A stretch of DNA of 64,000 nucleotides. It comes from Brienomyrus brachyistius (Eukaryota; Chordata; Actinopteri; Osteoglossiformes; Mormyridae). Shown here piece after piece: positions 45,861-59,531 of this stretch (the stretch's first letter is position 1; each line of letters opens with the position of its first letter). Below the pieces are notes generated by a model. It was not told the DNA's origin. It did not search any database and was given only the letters and a program-made list of their open reading frames with translations. Both the position numbers and the translations under genes were made by a program. The DNA lies in assembly GCF_023856365.1 (NCBI RefSeq), contig NC_064536.1, positions 39,873,276 to 39,937,275 of the forward strand. Reading direction: 5' to 3'.

Positions 45861-46379
45861 TTGATGTCGGCCCTCTGCAGCTTCCTAAACTAAATAAATG
45901 TGAGTTTGTAATTTTGAACAATACAGAACAGTACAATTGAGGTGGAGTTGAGCAACCCTTGGAAAATAGAGAAACTTATTTGTTGTTGGGGTTTTTTATT
46001 TATTTATTTATTTATTTATTTATTTTTTATGTTTTTTGGGGGTTTTTTTGGGCTTTGTGTTTTTCTTTTATTTGATTAAGTTATTATTTACAGGTCATAT
46101 TTTGTACTTCCACCTAAATATTTTTCTATCATCTTTTAAATGTCTGATTTGCAAGGAAGGTTGATTGATTGTTATACAATAATTTAGTTGCCTTGGATGC
46201 TCCTTTCGATGTGGAAGCACTCAAACTTCTGTAATTTCTGTATTTTTTAAAATTTTAATAAAGATATTGTTGGAAAAAAAAAGGCCTAGATGAGGTGAAT
46301 GAATGGGCTTGTCACTGTGTGGGATGGCCACACCCCTTCAGTACTATGGCCTTATTTGTAAACATATCCAGTCCTGTGA

Positions 46380-47120
46380 TACAGGCCCTCTCATATTCCC
46401 TCTATACATGCTTCCTTTGGGCTCTATTTGTGAACGTTATTATGTAAAATATCATTGCTATGCTGGTGATACGCAGCTCTATCTGCCATTAAAACCTGGT
46501 GACTGCTGCTCTCTGGTGGCCCTTTCTAACTGTCTGGAGGATATTAAGAACAGGACAGCAATGACTTTCGTCCAGATTAATGAAAACAAGACAGAGGTAA
46601 TGAGTTTTGGTCACTGTTCATGATCTCAGAGAACAATTAGGGCCTCATTCAGAAAACTTCCAGTCACATACTAAAAATCTTGGTGTCATCTTTGATTCAT
46701 CACTGAGTTTGATAAACAAATAAATGCTGTTGTGAAGGGGTGTTTCTGTCAGCTGAGTTCAATAGCCTGGCTTAAACCACACCTTTCAGCCAAAGACCTG
46801 GAGAGTTACTCCTGCTTTTATCCTGATTGGGTTACTGCCGTTCTCTGTACCCAGGTTTACCAGAAGCATCTTTATTCTGACTACACCTTGTTCAAAACGG
46901 TGCTACCAGGCTCTCAACAAAAAATAGACACCAAATTTCCCCTGTGTTGGCTGCATTGCATTGGCTACCTGTTAAGTTTTGAGAATTTCTGAGAATACAG
47001 TTTAAAGATTTCTTATTTCTTTCTAAGGCGATACATGGCATAGGTCCCCAGTCCGTCTCGGAGCTAATTCAGCCTTACACCGCTTCTTATTAGATGCATC
47101 TCTGTACTGACCCTGCACAC
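46380..47120 (+). mobile_element. L2-type LINE remnant (unit 3)
   Basis: Copy of 3540-4280 with YAGD; the nested CR1-like tail and L2 3' end follow to about 47490. Confidence 0.75.
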
Positions 47121-48969
47121 ACAGGAACACATTTTATTTATCTATTTAATCAGACTATTCTGCTTTGCACATCATGTATTTAACATTTATAGTGATTTTA
47201 TATTTATTACTAGATTATTGTATAACTTTTGCACTGTTTTTTGAACTTGGTTGTTGCTTAGTCTTGTTTTTCCATGGAGCACCATTATACCAAACAGAAT
47301 TACTAGTAGGGTCAACCTACTTGGGAATAAACCACAGTCTGATTCTGATTATTTTTTGTGTAACATTGTGTAACATTGGCCAATGTCTCTACTTTTACTA
47401 TATATTTATATTATTTTGACCTACAGCACTTTGGCACAACATAGATTGTTTTTAAATGTTCTATAGAAATAAAAATAATTCAACTTGATATAGAAACGTA
47501 TTTCAAGTCATCCATCTTGCCGAGATGGGGGTTGCGCTGTGACCCCTGGTGGACAAATTATGCAGCAACAGCACTCATATCATGGTTGAAAGTTCTGTCT
47601 TCAGTCTCTCTGTTTCTTTTTAGTTATCATTAATTGGCCATTATAAACCAAATGCTGATAGCGATTTATCACAGACTCCTGCATTAATGAATTAAAATAT
47701 TCATGATGAATAAAGAAGATGAATTGGCGCTAATGTGTATTTTTACTGTGTTATTGATAAGATAAATATTACAGTACACGGATCGCTCTGGTGTCTCAGA
47801 AATTGTCTCCATTTTTTCATACCAATTTATCATTAGTAGAGTAGTGCTTGCAGTTCACAAATGCTTTGGCCTACAAACAATTTGGTTCGCAAAAACTAAA
47901 TTTGGTCAATGAACAAACTCGACCAGATTCCTTTTTTTATACTAGTGTAACACCGGCGGGGCGCATATCCCAGCATGCCCTGCGTACAATTGTAAATAGA
48001 AGGACCACGACAGGCACCCAACAAGCACCGAACCCAAATACACAGATGGGAAACACAATGTTGTCAGAAGCTGAACTGCGAAATGCAGATGCAGTGAGAG
48101 ATTTACACAAACTAAATACACGTTAGGAGCGGACAGGGTATACACACAAGACATGGGCAAAGTGTAAAGTGAGGTAGACCTTCAACAACACGTCAGTCCA
48201 TTGCAGGGCAATGGAAGCTGGAGAAATGCCATGTGAACAGCAGAAATGTGGTCATACAGGATGTGAGGGTGAGACTGTGTGCTGTATACAGAGGGTCTGA
48301 CCTCACGGCTTTGTTTCAGTCTTTAGTATTGTGATGACATTGTGATAGCCCAGTGATAACTATACTGGATGGGTGGTACCCCTTCAAAGAGCAAGGGGAG
48401 ATGGGATACCATTGTGGTATGCAAGCAGGTCCTCAGGGTTGTCACACATGTTTTTCTGAGGTGTACACTGCTGGTTGCTTGAGCCCCTGGATGAGACACT
48501 GGTCAGTGCCCTGCAGAATCGCTGTGGGCAGTGTGAGGACTTCTGCCCTCTCAGTTAAACAATAGGTGCAGGGATTGAGTCAAATGAGTCTCTCTGCATC
48601 CTGCTTAATGATATCAAGGGGTTGTGTAGGCGTGTCTGTGCTCACGTGGCTCTATCAGTACAGAGTGAACTGGCCAGGGATCAGTTTATCTAGACACTTA
48701 ACCCCAGATAGCTCACATTCAGACACAGCCAACCCCTCTGCGTCCCTAGACGAGGCCCTGGAACTGGCTTTGGAGAGAGAAATTGTGGGCAGCAAGGTGG
48801 CGGGGAACGAGGCGGGAGAAATCAACCAAGCTGTAAACGCCAAAGGGCTTGGAGGACCCAGGCCCTCAGGTTTACTTCCTGGAGGCAGACTGCCTGTAGG
48901 CTGACAGGCAGCAGCACCCCCCCCCCCACCCCTCAATCCTCAGACAGTGTCCCAAGTTCACCGCCACCC

Positions 48970-49480
48970 AGGGTTCCGCCAAGGGCACGCATAGCCGGGA
49001 AGATGTGGGCCAACAAGGTTAATTTCCGGAACTTCCTTGTTGACACCAGGGAGGTGGCCCTGCTGCCACCTGCTGCAGAGGTTGTGACTACGGATTGGAC
49101 TCACAGAGGCAACTTCTGTCACATACCCACCATAGTGATGTGAGTCGCATGTACTGCCCTAGTCCAAACAGGTTCCACTGCAACCCTGGTGAGACCAGAC
49201 ACTGTCTAGAACTGACATTGGTGCAGGTGAGAACAATGACTGGTGACCTGGCCCCTTTAAGAGGGACGGGGTTGTTCCCTTTTGACATGGGGGGTTTAGT
49301 TGTGAATAGTAACTATGTGGATGGCTGACATGCTCGATCCCTCCATCCTGGGCCTGAATTTCCCCCGGAGCACGGCATGTGTGCTGGACTTTGGGCACAA
49401 CATGCTGAGATTCCCTGCGGTCCATGTGTACAGTGGGGCCGCTGGCCCCGCAGCCTCTGCAGCTGACTGCCCACCCCTTA
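48970..49480 (+). mobile_element. Gypsy protease fossil (unit 3)
   Basis: Copy of 6130-6640; the catalytic position is Gln (CAA) here rather than His. Confidence 0.65.
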
Positions 49481-50540
49481 CTGCCACTGGGCCTGTACCT
49501 CCACATCAGCTAGAGATCCCTTCCTCTGCTACAGTCACATTGGCCCCTGAGCCCACATGTGTCCCCTCCAGTGTAGCGCTGCTGCCTCACTCACTTCACT
49601 GGAGTCTAACGGGGTTTATCAGAGCGACTTACCTGAAGCTGCCATTGGAGGAGCCCATGATGACCACACGGTTGCCCTTGTGCCACTGCAATCCCACTGC
49701 CCTGGTCCTCTACCTCACACCATTGATCCCCTGCCCCACCCATACGGTTGTGTGCCTCTTCAGGTTTGCAGCCTCCTCCTGCACTGAGCGGCCGTTTCAG
49801 AAGTTTAATTATTTAATTATACAGTAATACACACGTTTCCAACCATTAAAAACATTATCCAGAATTAAAGTCACTTGAATAAAAATATTTAAAAACTTGT
49901 TAGCATTTCAATATAGTATCTGGTTGGACTGTGTACTTCCTCTTTGTTTACATAGATAACATAACACTCACAGCACAAAGTATGCTGTCCTCAGCATTCG
50001 TATCTCCGCAACATTCCAAAGATCCATCATAGGCCTTTAGTCTAAAAACAAGCTAAAATGGTCACTGAGAACCTTTGCGTCCATTGATTTCCATCAGCTG
50101 TGTTTGGAAAGTTCGAAAGAATTTCTGAGGCTACTGAACAGAGCCAGGGTTGCCAGCTCTCACCCATCTGGTGTGACACTCACACCTTCAGACTCTCACG
50201 CTCACGCAAGAAATCTTATTAAATCTTAGGGCAAATCTATATTATTTCATTATAAACCTAAAATTCGCTATATCAAATGCACTGGGGTACTTTGAAAACC
50301 CTGCAAACTATTTACAAGGTAATAAAACTGTTACGTACATGTAAATCTGTGTGCATACTTGTTTCAAACTGAAAATCTTATGCCAGCCAGCTAAACAAAT
50401 TAGACAACCCTGCTACAGGGCTCTCTGTTCAGTTTTCGCTGAATGCTAAGGCTTCCCAGGCAAGCTACTGACCCTCCAAATTTCACAGACCTCTCGGCCA
50501 CCCAGTAATCTGTAACTTTAGTGCTGAAAGCCTGACAGTG

Positions 50541-51087
50541 AGTGTATCATGTGAGGCAGCTGTGGAAATACAGACTCTCGTCTGTGCCACAAAAAACCTT
50601 CTACAGCGGCAATGTGGGATCTGTGCTCTCCGGGAGCATAACTGCTCGGTACGGCAGCTCCAGCTCTGAGGGCCGCCGAGTCCCGCTGAGGGTGATACGA
50701 TGCGCCCAGAGAATCACCAGGACAGAACTGCCGCCCTGCATAAGTCCCCGGGGCCTTATGGCCGGGACTGAGAGGCCGAGGAGAAGCTTCTACCCCCGGC
50801 CAGTAGGATCATTAACATCACAGATTAAAAGCTAAAATATGCTATAACTACAATCTGTACTTTAAACATTTCTACATATTTTTTATACATTTTCATCTTT
50901 ACTTTTTATATACCTTTTTTTGTTATATTTTCTTATTATCTTTCTGTAGTTTCAGTTAATTCACGTTGTTTAATTTTGATGTCCTTTTACTAGTGTGTTT
51001 ATTACACCGACTGGAGTAACGACAATTTCATTTCACTGCCAGTGTACCACTACATTTGTACGACAAATAAAAATCTTGAATTTATTG
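50541..51087 (+). mobile_element. Rex1-like LINE 3' end
   Basis: The frame reads VPLRVIRCAQRITRTELP and, after an internal loss, GTERPRRSFYPRPVGSL, the usual C-terminal end of Rex1-type ORF2 (R..RF/LR.SFYPRAV..L). An AT-rich 3' UTR and an 'acaaataaaaatcttgaat' terminus follow. Confidence 0.65.
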
Positions 51088-51099
51088 TGTTACCCCCAT

Positions 51100-52523
51100 C
51101 ACATTATTTAATGTGTTCCTCATGAATTTCATTGTTTTCCTCAAAATAAACACGTATTCCAATTTTGGTTCTTGCAACACATTTCCAAAAAAGTTGGGAC
51201 AGGAGCGATTTAGGGCCAGTAGTGAGGTAAATTGGTTAAATAATGATGTGATTTGAAACAAGTGATGTCAACAGGTGATTGTAATTATGATTTGGTACAA
51301 AAGCAGCACAAATACGTGAGAAAATTATTGAAATGTTTAAAAACAATGTTCCTCAAAGAACGACAGGAAGAGATTTGGATATTTCACCTTCATCAGTGCA
51401 TACCATAATTAAAAGATTGAAGGAATCTGAAGCAATTTCAGTGCGTAAAGGACAAGGAAGCAAGCCTAAGTTGAACTACCGTGATCTCCGATCCCTCAGC
51501 ATCCCACTGCATCAAGAATCGTCATTCTTCGTCAATCGTCAATAAGCGATATGACCACATATGACTACTTTGGCAAACCTTTGTCAAGTACCACAATACG
51601 TAGTTACATCCACAAATGCCAGTTAAAACTGTACTGTGCCAAAAGCAAGCCCCATCTTAACAGTGTCCAGAAGCGCCGTCGGCTTCTCTGGGCTCAGAAC
51701 GCATCTGAGTTGGACCATCACACAGTGAAAACGTGTACTGTGGTCAGATGAATCAGTATTTCAGGTATTTTTTGTGAGAAATGGATGCCGTGTGCTCCAG
51801 ACCAAAGAAGAAAAGGATCACCCAGACTGTTACCAGCAATAAGTCCAAAAGCCAGGGTCTGTCATGGTATGGGGTTGTGTCAGTGCCCTTGGCAAAGGTA
51901 ACTTGCAGTTCTGTGATGGCACCATTAATGCTGAAAAGTACATAGAGATTTTGGAGCACAATATGTTACCTTCAAGAAGACATTTTTTCCAGGGACGCCC
52001 ATACATTTTTCAACAAACAATGCGAAACCACATTCTGCACACATTACAAAGTCCTGGCTGTGGAGGAAGAGGGTATGGGTACTTGACTGCCTGCAGTCCC
52101 GACCTGTCTCCAATAGAGAATGTGTGGTTCATTTTGAAGCGCAATATGTGACAACGAAGACCCCGTACTGTTGTCCGCTTTAAGACTTGTTTGCAGGAAG
52201 AATGGGACAAAATTACACCTGAAACACTACATCACTTGGTGTCTTCAGTCCCTAAATGTCTTTTAAGTGTTGTGAAAAGGAATGGCGACATTACAAAGTA
52301 CTAAATGCTTTACTGTCCCAACTTTTTTTGAAATGTGTTCTAAGAACCAAAATTGGAATACGTGTTTGAAAAAGAACAATGAAATTCACGAGGAACACAT
52401 TAAATAATGTGCTGTTGTATTGTTTTCAATGTAATACAGGTCAAAGACAATTTAACAAAGTGCTGTTTTCAGTTTGATTTTCATTTTACATACCATCCCA
52501 ACTTTTTCTGATTTGGGGTTGTA
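51100..52523 (+). mobile_element. Tc1-type DNA transposon, inactive
   Basis: The inverted repeats 51100-51201 and 52312-52411 match over about 100 bp (cacattatttaatgtgttcc, ttggttct..aacacattt, aagttgggac). The right repeat continues to 52523 ('ttggggttgta'), so the outer ~110 bp of the left repeat are missing. Only the right terminus looks complete. Confidence 0.85.
51333..52303 (+). pseudogene. Tc1 transposase pseudogene (DD34E family)
   Basis: Pieces in several frames: an HTH region (QRTTGRDLDISPSSVHTIIK), then SSTTIRSYIHKCQLK and LNSVQKRRRLLWAQ, then the catalytic domain with WSDESVF (first Asp), SVMVWGCVS and SPDLSPIENVW (Glu). The second catalytic Asp, expected after FQQ, is lost by a one-base deletion near 52018, and there are stops (for example after PDCYQQ) and further frameshifts. 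It cut and pasted the element in its active past; now dead. Confidence 0.85.
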
Positions 52524-53938
52524 AAATGTGAACACAAAAGCTTTTTTTGTGTGAACATTATAAAACAGATTAATTCGTATTAAACAATTTCAAAGACATA
52601 GACATCTAATATGTGTGTGTCTGTGAGAGAGAGCATTTCAATTAATGCCTATAGTTCAATATTTGTTATATGTGCTGAATTTCATGGTCATCATTTTGGA
52701 AAAAAAGCTACCTAAACCATACGGGACTTAGAAATGGGTTAAAACTGACAGGACGATACCAGATATCAAATTGTATAGTTAGGATGAATGTACTGTTAAA
52801 CATCAGCACCATTGGAGGAGTCATGCATGGTGAGGCAGGGGGATATCTGTACATTAATGGGCGATGCATTACTGGGGATCTTTGGCGCCACCTTTTGACC
52901 AGTTACAGTCGTCATCAACATTAAAAAAACATTTCCATTTCCACTGCGTGAAAAAACAAATTGCACCCTATTTATAGAGTGGGAGACTACTTTTTGCAAG
53001 GATTTATATCTCCTGAAATTGCTTCTTCACAGATAAGCACCAGAATGTTCTTTTCCCAGATGGTAGTAGGGACAAAATCTCCTACCACTGATAATTCTGA
53101 CCATACACAAATTTTTATTTTTCTGCGTCTTGCGATTTTACCGTATCAAAAATAACCAGTAAATCCTATTATTATCCTGCTACCCCCACTCTACCAAAAC
53201 TCATGAAATGATATGATACATTTGGAGGAGGAAGATTTCTAATTGATCCTTTATACCCACCAACCAGACCAGTATAAGAAGCTGTATGATGTAAAGCCTC
53301 TTTAAATGGGTACAGACTACTTCCGTTTATTGTAATAAGTATCTCATAAATTTGACTTTACACTTTTGCATGGTATTGATAGATTTTGAAAGTTAATTAC
53401 TTAACACAATTCTTATTAAAATTGTTCATTATACAACCTGAATGTCTCAAGGTAGCACATTAGTACAAAAGACGCTGTATGATGTATTATTGTAGCAGTC
53501 AGATGTTATTTTAACCAATGTACAGGTTTACCTTTAATTTAATTCTACAAACATAATCAAAATCACTTGTGAAAAAGACATTTAGTCATTTACTAAGGCA
53601 GATACAACCTGTGGAAGCACAGCTAAAAGCATACCATCACCCATTATAGAGTGACCCATTGTCTTTGTAACTGAGTAATCACAACTAAGTGCAATTTACT
53701 ATAATGAAACTGTACACAGAAACTGTAAAGGCAACGGTAATTTATTATGATGAAATGCTTCCAAAATGCCCAGTGTGCTTCAGCGTTTCTCCTTTTCTCC
53801 AGTCGTCGACAGGTCCTGTGTTTATTAGGTGATCTGTGATGTAGGAGATCCTGAGAATGACTGCTGCTCCAAGGATGATTGGCAGGTGGCTTTTCCCAGG
53901 AACAGCGGGCTGGAGATGTAAAGGTGGGATGGAGAAAA

Positions 53939-55153
53939 TAAAGTGTAGGGGAATACAGAGTACAAACAACCATAGGAAACACACGGCCCATGGCCATATG
54001 TCCACAAGACAACCACCCGCCCAACCCGAGAGGGAGCCTACGAGGGACTAAGGGGGGCCCAACCCCTGTAAAAGGAGGTCCGCAGAGGGGGGACAGACAG
54101 CGAGCCCCCCAGTCCCTCCCGCAAGCCCTCCACCGAGGGAAGCGGGTCCAGGGCCAAAGGGCCCCATCAACCGGGAACACTCCCCTGGCGGACGGTCCCC
54201 CCAGCCCGCTCCCTGGCAGGACGGATCACCGCCCACTGTAGCGACCCGGCACGTCCCCCCCCTCCCCGACACTGCAGGATGATCTAAGGGAGACCCATAC
54301 AAACAAAGTGCACCCCCCCCCACCACCCAGGAGCGGACCTGCGTCAACTGGGGAGCGGCAGACCCCCCGCCCAGCCCAGACCGAACCCTACAATTCGCCT
54401 AGAAGGGCTCAGAGCATCCCTAGATACCCCGGACCGCCTGCCAGGGCCCCACCACGGCGCAGCAGAGCCAAGGACCACCCAGCCCGCAGCCCACAAGAGG
54501 AGACGGCCCACACCGGCCAGGGCCGTCTTCTACCTGCCGGGCCACCCCACACGCGCAGGGCCAGAGACAGAGAGTTAGGGGGGACCCCTCAGCCCCCACT
54601 GATTCCCCGTCCCATGTTAATGTGAAGTGTGCATGTACAAGTGTGAGAGAGTTGTGTGTTTATGTCTACAATGCATTAAAATTAGTGGGTGCAGTTCGAG
54701 TATGAGGGCCCCACCACTGGCAGATGGCAGAGTCCCCCATCCCCCTCCCTGCACCCCAAGGCCCTAATGTAGCATGGACTGTGTATATAACTAAAGTGCA
54801 AAAAGCAGGTGAACAGTCGAGGCACGGGCACCCCACCGCTGGCAGACGGCAGAACCCCACCTGCCTATACCCACCTCCTCAGCCCTAGTGTCATGTGGTG
54901 TCTAATGTGCAAGTAAAACCTCCCCACTGCCCCTCAAAGCTCTAGTGTTGTATGAAATGTGGTGTCCGGCCCAGGGGAGCAATAAGGGCGTGCAGGAGTG
55001 GGCCCCCCCCGGCACCGGGGCCAGATCCCCGACTGGCCCCGATTAGTCCTCATCCCCGACCCCACACAACCGGCAGGGGCGGCCAACCGAGGGGGTTCAG
55101 GGGCGCCACATTAACAATTGTTAATAAACATTCCACTATACATCTCAAAATTT
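53939..55153. repeat. GC-rich repeat block (unit 3)
   Basis: Copy of 7900-9115 with small indels. Confidence 0.55.
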
Positions 55154-55626
55154 AGCACACTTAATTCATTATCTTTGATACTGTTTCAAACATTTAATGT
55201 TCCCCAAACAGCAGCAGAAGAACCACAGCTTCATCTTCCTTGTATTTTGGCTCTTCTCTGTGTCAAGAGCTCTACAAGCTCAACTTTAATATTAATTTTC
55301 CACCACTTCTACATCTTCTATCTATACCAGACCCACATCTATCTCTACACCGCCAGTTTCCTCTCTGAAGAGTCTCAGAAACAATGCCAGCATTGCCTAT
55401 CACTCTCACACCCTCCCCTCCCTTACACCAGTCCATCACACCTCCCAGTCCCCCCATAACCTCCCCAGCCTGGACAGTGGGGGGTGTCGCTGGTGAGCAC
55501 TCCTCCAAACCTTTCCTCTCTCCCCAGTCGATCACCTCGTCCCACAGGTCCCAGGCTCCCCAGTGCTGGTCGTTGGTCCAGGAAACAGCTTTCGGAATTT
55601 TCATTCTGGTTAACATAATTAACTAG

Positions 55627-55840
55627 CCGTCTGTGATACTCTCAAAGCCAAACTAGACACTGTATTTTCAACGTACTCCAGACATTTGCTAAATGCTATT
55701 CACCAAGAATGCCAATGGAAAGGGATGGAGCCTTCATTAGCTGCTCGTGGCATCGAGGCTACTCCGATAGAAGCGGCCAAATTGCTAAAACTGTTTCACA
55801 ACCTATACAGTAACGCTGGCGAAATCAGGACGCTGCTTCG
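55627..55840 (+). CDS. Possible coding exon, unknown family (unit 3)
   Basis: Same open frame as 9589-9802 with one visible change, Leu to Gln before WKGME (gcctat to gccaat). Frame and donor are kept. Confidence 0.33.
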
Positions 55841-57613
55841 GTACGTTATAACATCGCCATGGTAATGAACCCAGCAAACGGTTAATCTTACTTCAACAAC
55901 ATGGGACATTTAAAAAGTAAACGTATAGGGGCTCTTTTCAGAATAACATCTTCAGATGAAACGCATTACGACAGACCGGATGAGTAAAACCAATCATATC
56001 AACCATAAGGCTTGTTGTTTTTAAGTTTAACACAATTATTTTCTCTTACAATTTAAATATAAACAATCACATTACGAAAAATGGCCACAGCATCTACAGT
56101 TTAAGCTACTAATTTTAAATATATTTCAATTATATTTTGCGGCAATATTTGCATGAACTATATCACGACATACAATGAAATATATAATTAACTATGCTAA
56201 CAAAACATAATCTGAAGAAATAGCAAGAAACATACGAAGAGATGCTTCTCACCGCTGCGCCATCGCTCTGTCAGAAAGTTTATGTTCAAACTGCACTGAT
56301 TTTGTTTCTATGGAAACCAGCGAAATTTTTCATTGGTCGAAAGGATGAAGATATGTACTGACGCCATTTTCAACGAATGAAAACGAGAATTAATTGTCAG
56401 GGCGGGACGAATTTGAAGGTGAACCAATCAATAGTAGTATGTTTAGCTCGTGCTTGTTTTGGCTGAGCGTGATTGGATTTGTTGATCTAACCGCCTTCAA
56501 GCCCGTAAACCATGTATCTACTTGTCAATGGGAAACCACGCAGTTCTGTCTATAAATACTGACTGTAATTTTTTTATGAGATTATGTCTTTGCTACGCAG
56601 TATTACGGTAATGCGTAATACCGCGATGTTTGGGGTGCCCCGCTGTTTTTTTTCCATAGCTGGTGAACGCAATTAGCACTTTAGCCACGTTGGTAGGTCC
56701 GCTTTTGAGAAAGAACACTATAGTTCTTGTTATTCACATTCTGTGTCCTGGTGTTTTTAATTTCTCATAATGTGAACAAAGATATGTCATATACAAGTTT
56801 TTTGAGAGACTAAATTTTGGTTTGATTTATAATTTATTTAATGGTAAATAAAGTTCTTATATAGCCATTTTAGAATTAGTGCAGTCTTTCGTTTAGAATT
56901 AGCGCAATATTCTTAAAAACTGCATGTTCAAACCAAACGCCATGCCATAATAACTGCTTTACAGATATTTCATTCAGGAATCTATGGAGGGTATACTGTA
57001 GGTAGGCCTGTTTGTGTGTGTGTGCGCGCGCGTTTGGGTGGGTGGTTATGTACATAGTGCTATAAAAACATGTTATTTTGACTTTGTAGGGACATGTTTT
57101 CGGTCCCGAAAGTAAGATACTGAATTTTATTAAATTCTGTGAATGCAGTCAAATGAATAATTCAAAAAGTCTTGCATTTTGTTTGGTTGCTTACTGTTAC
57201 TGCTTGGTAACTACTGCAATGTTTAAGGTTGCCATAGTTAGGATTGGGGTTACGCCCATACAAATGAATGGAGAATCCCCACAAAGATTCAAATACCTAC
57301 TCTCTGTGTGTGTGTGGATTAGGTGTATATTACATTGTGGGGACCAAATGTCCCCCACAATGTGACAAAAACCTGTTATTTTGATGTTTTGGGGGGCATT
57401 TTCAGGTACTCACAAAGATCTGTAAATACAGTCAAAAAACTAAAAATGCCAAAAGTCTTGTATTTGGTTTGGTTACATATGGTTAAGGTTAGGGGTTGGT
57501 AGGGGTTAAAGTTGTCATGTTGGGATTACAGTTTTCCCCATAGAAATGAATGGAGAGTCCCCACGAAGATATAATTACACAGCTGTATGTGTGTGTGTGT
57601 TGTGTGTGGTATC

Positions 57614-57929
57614 AGATCAGTCCCTGAGAGTTCAGTAGTTAGGCGCCATGTTTCTGAGTCTGGTTGTGGAGGCCTGAATGCTTTACCAGATGCCAGAGTG
57701 AAAAGATTATGTGAGGGGTGGGTGCGGTCATCCACAATGTTGGTGGCTTTGCGGATGGAGCGTGTGATGTGAATGTCCATGATGGAGGGGAGAGAGACTC
57801 TAATAATCTTCTCAGCTATCCTCACTATCCGCTGGTCTTATAATCTGAGGCGAGGCAGTTCCCAATTCAGACCGTGATGCAGCTGCTCAGTTTGCTCTTG
57901 TCTAAGGAATCAAAAATGTGGTTCCATGG
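57614..57929 (-). mobile_element. Rex1-like LINE fragment (unit 3)
   Basis: Copy of 11585-11900. Confidence 0.65.
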
Positions 57930-58240
57930 GGTTCCAGACAGTGACCTTTTTTGGAGACAGTGAGACTAAATTTTATACCTAGGTGCACCAGTTATGACAT
58001 TGGTCAGGTAGGCTGTGGTCTGTTAGTTGGTGACAAGTGGCTGGTGATCCATGCAACCCAAGCAGAAGTGAGCAGAACTTGTATCAGCCAAATAGACAGG
58101 AGAAAGCGGATTTTTCATTGGACTTCAGGACTCCTGAGTAACAGATAAAGACAGAGAAACAGCAAAGTTATGGAGAATCAGGAAGTAAGTGCCAGTCTGC
58201 GCAGATCTGAGGTCAGTGAGACACACATAAGGCTCCTCTG

Positions 58241-58272
58241 ATGCTCCTCTTCATCCGCTGATGGGCCTCCAG
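58241..58272 (+). pseudogene. Decayed plus-strand leader exon (unit 3)
   Basis: Copy of 12219-12250 with the same 8-base loss and one substitution (ctcctcttc). Confidence 0.6.
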
Positions 58273-59491
58273 GTGAGAATCACAAATCAAACATAATAAC
58301 AACTGACACAAAGGCCTGAGGTCAGACCCTCTGTATGCAGCACACAGTGTGTCTGCAGTCTCACCCTCACATCGTGTATGATGACATTTCTGCTTTTTAG
58401 ATTAAGTGCCTGTCTGAGAATAACTTCTGCATCATGCTAATTATTTAGCTGTTTCGTGCTCATGGGCAAAAGAAAAATGAGGATTAAGTTAAATATATCA
58501 GAAATAAATTTTCTAATGTGGCTCAAGGCCACAGTAAAGTGGACCATCACATCAAGTAAGTACAAAACAGCCTTTACTAATACGCTAAGGGTTAAAACAA
58601 CATATAAGATGTGCATAATCTGACAGTATATCAGCGTGAGAGCAAGGCTGGCCCTGGAAGTGGTGTGCATGCAATGGCAGAGCAAAGTTAGAGACACCCG
58701 CTAAAAACTTTCATTTCATCTCACTTGCTCCTTTCTTCTTTTTCCTTCTTTTTTTCCCTCCTAATCTGTCCATCCTCTTCGGCCAGCTCACCCACTGCAT
58801 CACCATGCCGCCTAAAAATGAAATAAATAAATTTTTTAAATTTAAAAAATGAAATCGATCAACATGAGAGGCCTATACAGAGTTTATAGAACCCCTCATG
58901 GTAAAGCAAACATGTTTGTCACAGCAGTGCATTCAGACCATGATTCTGCTAAAGCTGCCGGACAGGACAAAGGGAAAAAAAAGAAGAAGGTGGGGGTCAG
59001 TGCAGCAGTGGGTAGTTCAGGTCCAGAATGTAAAAATCCAGACCAAGATTTAGTTTCAACCAAACAGCTGAGTACTCTGTATCAGTGTCATTCTTAAAGT
59101 CGTGTTTCAACTTCTGGCAAAGTTCTCCCAGGAGCCTATCTCTGTTGTATGTACAGTCGGCATGTAATTCATTCCTGCCCAGATCCCTGACAAACAGTTG
59201 GAGGCAGAATTACTTGTTATCAGAGTATGTGAATTTTTACACACACCAGCAGCTGTGACAGAATAAGATATTTCCTTTATACTGCTGCCACATAGTGGAC
59301 ACAAAGAAGACTGCAGTCAATTCTAAAATCAGTCGGTCAACATGCTACCACCACAGACTATAATCGGGAAGTGATCAAACTTCATGGAACAATATGAATA
59401 TAAACAAACAGATGTAGTAAGTATATTGTGCAAAATGTATCTTCATCTTAACTACGCTGAATGGTGGAGTCCCAGAGTAAGTGATCCTCAC

Positions 59492-59531
59492 CTGGAGGCC
59501 CATCAGTGAAGAAGAGGATGAAAAGGAGCAT
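59492..59531 (-). pseudogene. Signal-peptide exon of pIgR-like receptor pseudogene (unit 3)
   Basis: Same 40-nt piece (MLLFILFFTDGPP) and donor gtgagg at 59486-59491. Its V exons start at 41440, about 18 kb downstream on the minus strand. Confidence 0.6.

Larger units (their letters stand above)
41738..46278 (+). mobile_element. L1/Tx1-type non-LTR retrotransposon, internally deleted
   Basis: About 4.54 kb inserted into an otherwise empty site (compare 3443-3460). It is flanked by a 17-bp target duplication (aaaaggcctagatgagg at 41722-41738 and 46279-46295, with a substitution relative to unit 1) and ends in an A-run, so it arrived by target-primed reverse transcription. It has a short 5' UTR, intact ORF1, an ORF2 lacking the N-terminal endonuclease, and a 3' UTR with an (ATTT)n tract at 45994-46025 and AATAAA signals at 45891 and 46256. 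Full fish L1 elements are about 1-1.5 kb longer. It is young judging by the open frames. Confidence 0.93.
49951..53148. mobile_element. 3.2-kb insertion block specific to unit 3
   Basis: Sits between 'ctcttt gttta' (49950) and 'aataaccag' (53151), which adjoin directly at about 7110 in unit 1. No target duplication or matching ends are visible. It includes unassigned sequence (49951-50540, 52524-53148), a Rex1-like LINE tail and a Tc1 element. It may be ancestral sequence lost from the other units rather than a single insertion. Confidence 0.7.
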
